Part shown: positions 1 through 4,482 of the stretch, piece after piece | Position numbering within the stretch: position 1 is the stretch's first letter | Layout: each line of letters opens with the position of its first letter | Origin: Bdellovibrionales bacterium | Lineage (GTDB): Bacteria > Bdellovibrionota > Bdellovibrionia > Bdellovibrionales > UBA1609 | Direction: 5' to 3' | DNA length: 5,782 nucleotides | Assembly: GCA_020434645.1 (NCBI GenBank) | Contig: JAGRAK010000134.1 | Span: 1 to 5,782, forward strand | The notes under the pieces: model-generated | Seen by the model: only the letters and a program-made list of their open reading frames with translations | Database searches by the model: none | What the model was told of the DNA's origin: nothing | Made by a program: the position numbers and the translations under genes

Positions 1-188
1 CAGGATTTATCTCGACAGAAATGACAGATGTGCTACCTGATGCACAAAAAAATGCTATCCTTTCTAAAATTCCTCTGCAAAAATTTGGAACAACTGAAGA
101 TGTGGCTGCTGCGGTGAGTTTTTTATTAAGTGATGACTCTACTTACATAACCGGGCAAACCATTCATGTTAATGGCGGAATGTATTAA
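1..188 (+). CDS. fabG: 3-oxoacyl-[ACP] reductase FabG, C-terminal fragment
   Basis: This is the last 61 residues of a short-chain dehydrogenase; the start lies outside the window. The first complete codon is at 3 and TAA is at 186-188. FabG reduces 3-oxoacyl-ACP to 3-hydroxyacyl-ACP with NADPH in the cytoplasmic type II fatty acid cycle. The visible part begins with GFISTEMTD, matching the substrate-loop region that follows the catalytic domain in FabG (GFIxTxMT). It ends with SDDSTYITGQTIHVNGGMY, the classic FabG C-terminus, where YITGQ and the terminal HVNGGM are hallmarks. The catalytic Ser-Tyr-Lys and the Rossmann glycine motif lie upstream and cannot be checked. The position directly before acpP and fabF supports FabG over other short-chain dehydrogenases. 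The gap to acpP is 57 nt. Confidence 0.93.
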   Translation, partial: GFISTEMTDVLPDAQKNAILSKIPLQKFGTTEDVAAAVSFLLSDDSTYITGQTIHVNGGMY

Positions 189-195
189 GGTGCAT

Positions 196-215
196 AATTT
201 AATTTAATTTAATTT
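196..215. repeat. (AATTT)x4 tandem pentanucleotide repeat in the acpP leader
   Basis: Four perfect head-to-tail copies of AATTT lie between fabG and acpP. They are followed by an A-rich run and a further AATTTA, so bases 194-235 contain only A and T. The tract sits just upstream of the acpP ribosome binding site. It could be a low-structure translation enhancer, an AT-rich promoter element, or simply a slippage-prone repeat. The sequence cannot separate these. Confidence 0.85.
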
Positions 216-233
216 AAAAAAAATAATTTAAAA

Positions 234-239
234 AAGGAG
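234..239 (+). promoter_or_regulatory. Shine-Dalgarno site of acpP
   Basis: AAGGAG lies 6 nt before the acpP ATG in an otherwise A/T-only leader. It is one of the strongest ribosome binding sites in the window, as expected for acyl carrier protein, which is usually made in large amounts. It fixes the start at 246. Confidence 0.85.
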
Positions 240-245
240 ACACGC

Positions 246-482
246 ATGTCTATCGAACCCAGAATAAAAAAGATTATTGAAGAACAACTCGGCGTTGAAG
301 GCGATCGCATTAAGCCAGACGCTTCGTTTATCGATGACCTCGGCGCAGACAGCCTCGACATCGTTGAACTTGTAATGGCGATGGAAGAAGAATTCGATCT
401 TGAAATCCCAGATGAAGACGCTGAAAAACTTCGCACTGTTTCTGACGTAACAAAATACGTCCAATCAAAAGGTAAATCATAA
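246..482 (+). CDS. acpP: acyl carrier protein AcpP
   Basis: A 78-residue acidic protein of the usual AcpP length. It carries growing acyl chains as thioesters on a 4'-phosphopantetheine arm during fatty acid synthesis in the cytoplasm, and donates them to lipid and lipid A synthesis. The attachment motif DLGADSLD is intact, with Ser36 (numbered from Met) as the predicted phosphopantetheine site at the start of helix II. Helix II continues with the acidic VELVMAMEEEFD, the partner-binding surface, and IPDEDAEKL follows as in typical AcpP. The start is set by AAGGAG 6 nt upstream. It lies between fabG and fabF, the normal fatty acid cluster order, and its stop is separated from the fabF ATG by one base. 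Nothing is missing or unusual in the protein. Confidence 0.98.
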   Translation: MSIEPRIKKIIEEQLGVEGDRIKPDASFIDDLGADSLDIVELVMAMEEEFDLEIPDEDAEKLRTVSDVTKYVQSKGKS

Positions 483-483
483 T

Positions 484-1740
484 ATGACCTCGGCGTCGAA
501 TACACGCCGAAGAGTTGTCATCACAGGCCTTGGGGCGGTAACTCCCCTTGGGCTGACAGCTCACGAAAGCTTTGAGAACGCTCTAAAAGGGCAATCTGGC
601 ATAGCGCCCATTACTCAATTTGATGCGAGCACTTACGATGTTCATTTCGCCGGTGAGGTGAAAAACTTCAATGCCGATCTTTACGTTCCAAAAAAAGAAC
701 AAAAGAAAATGGGGCGCTTTTTACAATTTTCGATGGCCGCCGCATCACAAGCCTTGCAAGACTCGGGGCTAGAGCTCACTGAAGAAATTAAAAATCGCAC
801 TGGTGTTTTTATTGGCTGCGGAATTGGGGGCTTGCCTGAAATTGAAGACACTCATTCTACACTTACCTCTCGCGGGCCAGGTCGAATATCTCCATTTTTC
901 ATTCCCTCCGTTATTATTAATATGGCCTCAGGTAACGTCAGCATTCAGTACGGTCTACGTGGCCCGAACTTTTCTATGGTCTCAGCCTGTGCTACCGGCT
1001 GCCACTCTATCGGAGAAGCTGCAAATTATATTCGAAGTGGCGCATGCGACGTGATGTTAGCTGGTGGCACTGAAGCCGCTATTTGCGGGCTCGGTGTTGG
1101 CGGTTTTGCCGCAATGAAAGCTTTGTCGACTCGAAATGACTCTCCACAAACAGCCTCTCGCCCATGGGACAAAGACCGTGACGGCTTTGTATTAGGCGAG
1201 GGCGGAGCCGTTTTAATTTTAGAAGAAATGAATGCCGCAAAAAAACGAGGCGCTAAAATCTACGCCGAACTCACGGGCTATGGCGTATCCAGTGACGCTT
1301 ATCACATGACTAATCCAGCTCCAGGTGGAGCCGGCGCGGTTTCTGCTATGAAAATGGCTTTGCAGGACGCAAATCTCAACTCTTCTGATATCGAATACAT
1401 CAATGCTCACGGCACAAGTACCCCCGCCGGTGACTTTGCCGAAAGCGAAGCTATAAAATTTGTACTTGGCTTAGATGCTGCAAAAAAAACCTGGATCTCT
1501 AGCACAAAAAGCATGACAGGCCATGCCCTTGGGGCTGCTGGCGCCATTGAAAGTGTATTTTCAATTTTGGCCTTACATACCGGAAAAGTTCCGCCCACAA
1601 TCAATCTAGATAGCCCAAGTCCAGAGTGCGACCTTGATTACGTGCCCAAAATCGCACGTGAAAAAGATTTAAAGCATGTTTTAAATAATAGCTTTGGATT
1701 CGGCGGAACTAATGCTTGTTTGATTTTCAGTAAGTGCTAA
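484..1740 (+). CDS. fabF: 3-oxoacyl-[ACP] synthase II FabF
   Basis: A 418-residue condensing enzyme (KAS II), close to the usual length of about 410-415. It performs the decarboxylative condensation of malonyl-ACP with acyl-ACP, the elongation step of type II fatty acid synthesis. The thiolase fold opens with RRVVITGLGAVTPLG (about 9-23). The Cys-His-His triad is visible: Cys169 in VSACATG, His309 in NAHGTSTPAGD and His347 in KSMTGHALGAAGA. The C-terminal GFGGTN (405-410) is also present, so the enzyme should be active. The two histidines and the TGHALGAAGA motif point to FabF/FabB rather than FabH. The ATG is one base after the acpP stop. The best Shine-Dalgarno-like stretch, AAAAGG at 467-472, lies inside acpP about 11 nt upstream, so translation is probably coupled to acpP. 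FabB cannot be fully excluded, but the acpP neighbour favours FabF. Confidence 0.97.
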   Translation: MTSASNTRRRVVITGLGAVTPLGLTAHESFENALKGQSGIAPITQFDASTYDVHFAGEVKNFNADLYVPKKEQKKMGRFLQFSMAAASQALQDSGLELTEEIKNRTGVFIGCGIGGLPEIEDTHSTLTSRGPGRISPFFIPSVIINMASGNVSIQYGLRGPNFSMVSACATGCHSIGEAANYIRSGACDVMLAGGTEAAICGLGVGGFAAMKALSTRNDSPQTASRPWDKDRDGFVLGEGGAVLILEEMNAAKKRGAKIYAELTGYGVSSDAYHMTNPAPGGAGAVSAMKMALQDANLNSSDIEYINAHGTSTPAGDFAESEAIKFVLGLDAAKKTWISSTKSMTGHALGAAGAIESVFSILALHTGKVPPTINLDSPSPECDLDYVPKIAREKDLKHVLNNSFGFGGTNACLIFSKC

Positions 1741-1794
1741 AAGAACACTAACTTTGTATGAATTTTTAAACTTTTTTACGTCGTGAGCCACAAT

Positions 1795-2247
1795 ATGTAT
1801 CAGAAAATATTTATTGCTTCAGATCATGCCGGCCTTTCTCTTAAAAAAGCCCTTATAGAGCTCAATCCCGAATTGCCATGGCAAGACCTTGGTACAAGTG
1901 ACGAAACTTCTGTGGACTACCCAGATTATGCTGACAAAGTCGCGCTAAAGTTAAAGCCACTCAATGATCAATTTAAAGATGAAAAAAAATGTGGCATTTT
2001 AATTTGCGGATCAGGGCAAGGCATGGCGATTCGCGCCAATAAGTATTCGTATATTCGCGCAGCCCTTTGCTGGACTGCCGAAATTGCAAAACTCTCGCGC
2101 GAACACAACAATGCCAATATTCTCTGCATGGGCTCTCGCACTACTGAACCAAGCGTTGCTCAAGCTATATTGACTACATTTTTACAAACACCATTTGCTG
2201 GAGGTCGCCATGAACAGCGTGTCACCAAACTATCTAAAAACTGCTGA
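1795..2247 (+). CDS. rpiB: ribose-5-phosphate isomerase B (RpiB/LacAB family)
   Basis: A 150-residue protein from ATG 1795, the normal RpiB length. It interconverts ribose 5-phosphate and ribulose 5-phosphate in the pentose phosphate pathway. Family marks, numbered from this ATG: SDHAG (Asp10, His11) in the first loop; DYPDYA near 41; ILICGSGQGMAI with the predicted catalytic Cys71; SREHNNANIL with the predicted catalytic His104; and the phosphate-binding C-terminal GGRHEQRV (136-143). An in-frame GTG at 1783 would add MSHN, but the family begins right at the IFIASDHAG strand and no ribosome site precedes the GTG. GTGAG at 1783-1787 may itself serve as a weak Shine-Dalgarno for the ATG. The loop before Cys71 (about 53-66, lysine-rich) looks slightly longer than in the E. 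coli protein. The conserved tail overlaps the glyA start by 38 nt. Confidence 0.95.
   Translation: MYQKIFIASDHAGLSLKKALIELNPELPWQDLGTSDETSVDYPDYADKVALKLKPLNDQFKDEKKCGILICGSGQGMAIRANKYSYIRAALCWTAEIAKLSREHNNANILCMGSRTTEPSVAQAILTTFLQTPFAGGRHEQRVTKLSKNC
2200..2204 (+). promoter_or_regulatory. Shine-Dalgarno site of glyA inside rpiB
   Basis: GGAGG lies 5 nt before ATG 2210. The same bases supply most of the Gly-Gly codons of the conserved RpiB GGRH motif, so one stretch serves both genes. It decides the glyA start against the in-frame TTG at 2195, which would place this strong site after the start codon. Confidence 0.9.
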
Positions 2248-3463
2248 TCCAGAAATTGCGAAATGGATTTCTGCCGAACTTGAACGCCAAGAGTTTGGCC
2301 TTGAGATGATTGCCTCTGAAAATTATGTCTCTCGCGGGGTACTTGAAGCCCAAGGCTCCGTGCTCACAAATAAATACGCCGAAGGTTATCCTGGCAAACG
2401 CTACTATGGCGGCTGCCAATTTGTAGATGAAGCTGAGACTCTCGCCATTGAACGCGCTAAAAAACTATTCGGAGCCGAACATGCCAATGTTCAACCGCAC
2501 TCTGGATCGCAAGCCAACATGGCTGTTTATTTAGCCGCTATAAACCCTGGTGATAAAGTTCTCGGCATGAGCCTCTCCCATGGTGGCCACCTTACCCACG
2601 GCTCTCCAGTGAATTTCAGCGGCCTACTTTATGATATTTGTTCATATGGCATAGATGAGAAAACTCACCGAATTAATTATGATATCATTGCCAGCACGGC
2701 GAAAAAAGAAAAGCCTAAAATGATCATTGCCGGCTACAGCGCTTACCCCAGAGAAATAGATTTTAAAATATTTCGTGAAATAGCTGATAGTGTAGGCGCT
2801 GTACTTCTTACTGATATGGCTCACTTTGCAGGCCTTGTTGCCGGCGGCGTACACCCTTCACCTATCCCCTACAGTGATTATGTTACAACAACGACTCATA
2901 AAACTTTACGTGGACCCCGCGGTGGTATGATTTTATGCAGTGAAGAGCGCGCGAAAGCTTTAAATTCGAGAATTTTTCCTGGTATTCAAGGCGGACCACT
3001 TGAACATGCTATTGCAGCAAAAGCTGTTGCTTTTGGCGAAGCCCTAAAACCAGATTTTAAAAATTATGCCGAGCAAGTCGTGAAAAACGCAAAAGCATTA
3101 GCAGAAACAGTTATGAATCGCGGATTTGAACTCGTAACAGGAGGCACCGACAATCACCTAATACTTATCGACTTATCAAATCGTGAGAATATCACCGGCA
3201 AAGATGGAGAGATCGCTCTCGACCAGGCCGGAATAACGGTAAATAAAAACACCGTTCCCAATGAGAAACGTTCTCCATTTGTGACCTCTGGTCTTCGTGT
3301 CGGAACCCCCGCACTCACCACTCGCGGCATGAAAGAAAAAGACATGAAAATTATCGGCGGCTGGCTGTGCGATGTTCTCGACGACCACACCAATGAGTCG
3401 AAACTTAAATCCATACACAATCAGGTTAAAGAACTGTGCAAAAGCTTTCCAATTTATCAATAG
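2210..3463 (+). CDS. glyA: serine hydroxymethyltransferase GlyA
   Basis: A 417-residue PLP enzyme, the same length as E. coli GlyA. It converts serine and tetrahydrofolate to glycine and 5,10-methylene-tetrahydrofolate, the main source of one-carbon units for purine, thymidylate and methionine synthesis. It works as a cytoplasmic dimer or tetramer. Visible marks from ATG 2210: IASENY (35-40); NKYAEGYPGKRYYGG (54-68) with catalytic Glu58; SLSHGGHLTHG (121-131); TDMAHFAGLVAGG (201-213) with Asp202 and His204 near the cofactor; TTTTHKTLRGPRGG (226-239) with Lys231 as the predicted Schiff-base lysine; and GLRVGTPALTTRG (361-373) with Arg363 for the substrate carboxylate. All key residues are present. 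The ATG follows GGAGG by 5 nt and overlaps rpiB by 38 nt; the 3' end overlaps the M23 gene by 28 nt. Confidence 0.98.
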   Translation: MNSVSPNYLKTADPEIAKWISAELERQEFGLEMIASENYVSRGVLEAQGSVLTNKYAEGYPGKRYYGGCQFVDEAETLAIERAKKLFGAEHANVQPHSGSQANMAVYLAAINPGDKVLGMSLSHGGHLTHGSPVNFSGLLYDICSYGIDEKTHRINYDIIASTAKKEKPKMIIAGYSAYPREIDFKIFREIADSVGAVLLTDMAHFAGLVAGGVHPSPIPYSDYVTTTTHKTLRGPRGGMILCSEERAKALNSRIFPGIQGGPLEHAIAAKAVAFGEALKPDFKNYAEQVVKNAKALAETVMNRGFELVTGGTDNHLILIDLSNRENITGKDGEIALDQAGITVNKNTVPNEKRSPFVTSGLRVGTPALTTRGMKEKDMKIIGGWLCDVLDDHTNESKLKSIHNQVKELCKSFPIYQ

Positions 3464-4041
3464 GTGCCTGGCGCTTTTTTGCATGCACCTGCGTTATTTT
3501 TGCACTGAGCTGCAGTCACTTTCAATCGCCTGAATATTCAGGTGGGGCTGAATATTCACTTCAAGGGGAGTTTTCTTCCCCTGAGGAGATTTACAATTCA
3601 GACGCCATGAAAGGTGCCGAACGCCCTCGTATACAACGCGGCCCTTTTCATCTGCAGTGGCCTGTAAAAAAATTAACTATTACTCGTGGCTTTAGTCATG
3701 AGGGTCGCAAGACACATGCAGGGCTCGACATTCGTGGGCGTAGAAATGACTCTATTCTGGCTGCTCATGACGGCACAGTTATTTACGCAGGATCCGGATT
3801 TCGCGGATATGGTAAAATGATTATTTTAGAGTATGACTCTTCTTGGGCGACACTCTACGGACACCTCAACAAATTCAAAGTCAAAACCGGACAACAAGTT
3901 AAGGCCGGGCAAGTCATTGGTCTCATGGGCCGCACTGGCCGCGCCACGGGTGTTCACCTGCACTTTGAACTCATGAGAGATAAGGTTCCCGTTGATCCAA
4001 AGCCCATGCTCTTTGACGCCGCCACATTTGCTGGGCGGTAG
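3436..4041 (+). CDS. putative M23-family peptidoglycan endopeptidase lipoprotein
   Basis: A 201-residue envelope protein starting at GTG 3436, 28 nt inside glyA. The N-terminus has a basic segment, a hydrophobic stretch (14-25) and FALSC, a fair lipobox with Cys26 as the predicted lipidation site. GTG is preferred because the next in-frame ATG (residue 58) would remove the signal; AGG at 3423-3425 is a weak ribosome site. Residues 27-70 form a Ser/Glu/Gly-rich linker. The M23 (LytM-type) domain covers about 71-195. Predicted zinc ligands are His94 and Asp98 (HAGLD) and His176 (HLHFE); catalytic histidines are His143 (YGHLN) and His174. The metal site is complete, so an active enzyme cleaving peptidoglycan peptide cross-links is likely, rather than a degenerate EnvC-like activator. 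There is no LysM domain or coiled coil. The exact bond cut and the inner or outer membrane location are unknown. Confidence 0.88.
   Translation: MQKLSNLSIGAWRFFACTCVIFALSCSHFQSPEYSGGAEYSLQGEFSSPEEIYNSDAMKGAERPRIQRGPFHLQWPVKKLTITRGFSHEGRKTHAGLDIRGRRNDSILAAHDGTVIYAGSGFRGYGKMIILEYDSSWATLYGHLNKFKVKTGQQVKAGQVIGLMGRTGRATGVHLHFELMRDKVPVDPKPMLFDAATFAGR
3462..3490 (+). repeat. imperfect inverted repeat at the glyA stop codon
   Basis: AGGTGC (3462-3467) is perfectly complementary to GCACCT (3485-3490). The stem can gain two more pairs (3469-3470 with 3482-3483) after one C/T mismatch, leaving an 11-nt loop. It begins within the glyA stop codon and lies in the signal-peptide codons of the M23 gene. A TTATTTTT tract follows after three bases, so weak attenuation of transcription after glyA is conceivable. 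The stem is too short to call a terminator. Confidence 0.4.
3529..3558. repeat. 14-bp perfect palindrome plus second copy of its 10-bp core
   Basis: CCTGAATATTCAGG (3529-3542) is a perfect 14-bp palindrome. Its core TGAATATTCA recurs exactly at 3549-3558, 18 bp downstream. The two cores can also pair with each other in RNA as a 10-bp stem with the 8-nt loop 3541-3548. The copies encode the repeated tripeptide Glu-Tyr-Ser in the M23 lipoprotein linker. This could be a tandem protein-binding site, an RNA structure, or a by-product of a small coding repeat. Confidence 0.7.
3564..3582 (+). repeat. GC-rich hairpin within the M23 linker
   Basis: AGGGGA (3564-3569) pairs with TCCCCT (3577-3582). 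A further G-U pair closes a 5-nt loop (3571-3575). The stem has four consecutive G-C pairs, but no U-tract follows, so it is not an intrinsic terminator. It lies 5 bases after the tandem palindromes and inside the coding frame. Confidence 0.55.
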
Positions 4042-4088
4042 ATATTGATCGCTTGCATAATAAATCAGTTCTACTTACGATTGTACTG

Positions 4089-4322
4089 ATGAAATTGATC
4101 TTTAAAAAAATTTACGAGCTCTGGATTGAGCTTGGCCATATCTTAGGCTGGATCAATTCGCGCATTATATTGACTGCATTTTTTGTTATATTTTTTATTC
4201 CGACAGCTGTTGTTTTTAAAATTATAAGACGAGATCGGCTTCGTTTAAAACGACAAACACAAGACACATACTGGATCACTGTTGACCGACCGTTTAATGA
4301 TCAGTTTAAATATCAGTTCTAA
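4089..4322 (+). CDS. SxtJ-like small membrane protein
   Basis: A 77-residue protein from ATG 4089. It resembles the short form of the SxtJ family, whose members are encoded next to NodU/SxtI-type carbamoyltransferases; this assignment rests on remembered family pattern and on context. Visible parts: an N-terminal amphipathic segment (KKIYELWIELGHILGWIN, about 6-23), one strongly hydrophobic segment (26-43) with a central Pro38, a basic RRDRLRLKR stretch (47-55), and a Tyr-Trp-Ile patch (61-63) near the end. The basic stretch after the membrane segment suggests a cytoplasmic C-terminus. An in-frame TTG at 4053 would add 12 residues, but ATG 4089 gives the better family-like N-terminus. Neither has a clear ribosome site. 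No biochemical function is established; a membrane anchor or partner for the carbamoyltransferase is an inference. Confidence 0.72.
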   Translation: MKLIFKKIYELWIELGHILGWINSRIILTAFFVIFFIPTAVVFKIIRRDRLRLKRQTQDTYWITVDRPFNDQFKYQF

Positions 4323-4329
4323 GGGGTGA
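4321..4329 (+). promoter_or_regulatory. Shine-Dalgarno site of the DUF5989-like gene
   Basis: AAGGGGTGA overlaps the stop codon of the SxtJ-like gene and ends 3 nt before GTG 4333; its GGGG ends 6 nt before it. The match to the anti-Shine-Dalgarno sequence is good and supports the GTG start of a gene only 49 codons long. It is the only clear ribosome site in the carbamoyltransferase module. Confidence 0.75.
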
Positions 4330-4332
4330 AGC

Positions 4333-4482
4333 GTGGACGTTTTCAGAGAGTATTTTTTATTTTTAAAATCACATAAAAAACTCTGGCTTATACCCATTTT
4401 ACTTTGCCTGCTATTACTGAGCGCCCTCATTTATTTTTCTAGTGGCACTGTTGTCGCTCCATTTGTTTATACGCTTTTTTAA
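4333..4482 (+). CDS. SxtK/DUF5989-like membrane peptide
   Basis: A 49-residue ORF with a GTG start, short enough to be missed by length cut-offs. The predicted peptide has an N-terminal amphipathic start (MDVFREYFLFLKSHKK), one transmembrane helix (about 17-35, Trp18 and Pro21 at its edge) and a C-terminus ending APFVYTLF. This pattern (charged start, Trp/Pro at the membrane edge, one helix, SS-G-TVVAPFVYTLF-type ending) matches the DUF5989 family, which includes SxtK of the saxitoxin cluster. It sits where family members usually sit, between the SxtJ-like gene and the carbamoyltransferase. The gap from the SxtJ-like stop is 10 nt; its TAA directly abuts the next ATG. GC is about 34% by hand count, in an AT-rich stretch. 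No function is known; a small subunit or localiser of the carbamoyltransferase is inferred. Confidence 0.82.
   Translation: MDVFREYFLFLKSHKKLWLIPILLCLLLLSALIYFSSGTVVAPFVYTLF

Noticed and set aside
169..198. TTAATG / CATAAT as an acpP promoter
   Set aside because: The spacing is right, but the -35 match is poor and such matches are common by chance in AT-rich sequence. A dedicated acpP promoter remains possible.
209..564. Reverse-strand and alternate-frame ORFs over acpP, fabF, glyA and others
   Set aside because: They are shadows of well-identified genes on the + strand, with no recognisable domains or ribosome sites.
1771..1780. T-run after fabF as a rho-independent terminator
   Set aside because: No stable GC-rich stem lies before the T-run.
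1783..1794. GTG 1783 as the rpiB start
   Set aside because: It adds four residues not expected in the family and has no ribosome site; ATG 1795 begins right at the first beta strand.
2195..2209. Extended glyA start at TTG 2195
   Set aside because: The GGAGG at 2200-2204 would fall after this start, while it is ideally placed for ATG 2210, which also gives the usual 417-residue GlyA.
3529..3542. LexA-like operator reading of CTGAATATTCAG
   Set aside because: The CTG and CAG half-sites are 6 nt apart, not 10 as in the enteric LexA box, and the site is inside a coding region.
4045..4061. TTGATC and CATAAT as a promoter for the carbamoylation module
   Set aside because: The two elements are only 5 nt apart, and neither has a partner at about 17 nt spacing.
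4053..4088. TTG 4053 as the start of the SxtJ-like gene
   Set aside because: No ribosome site precedes it and the extra residues do not resemble the family N-terminus. It is not fully excluded because ATG 4089 also lacks a clear site.
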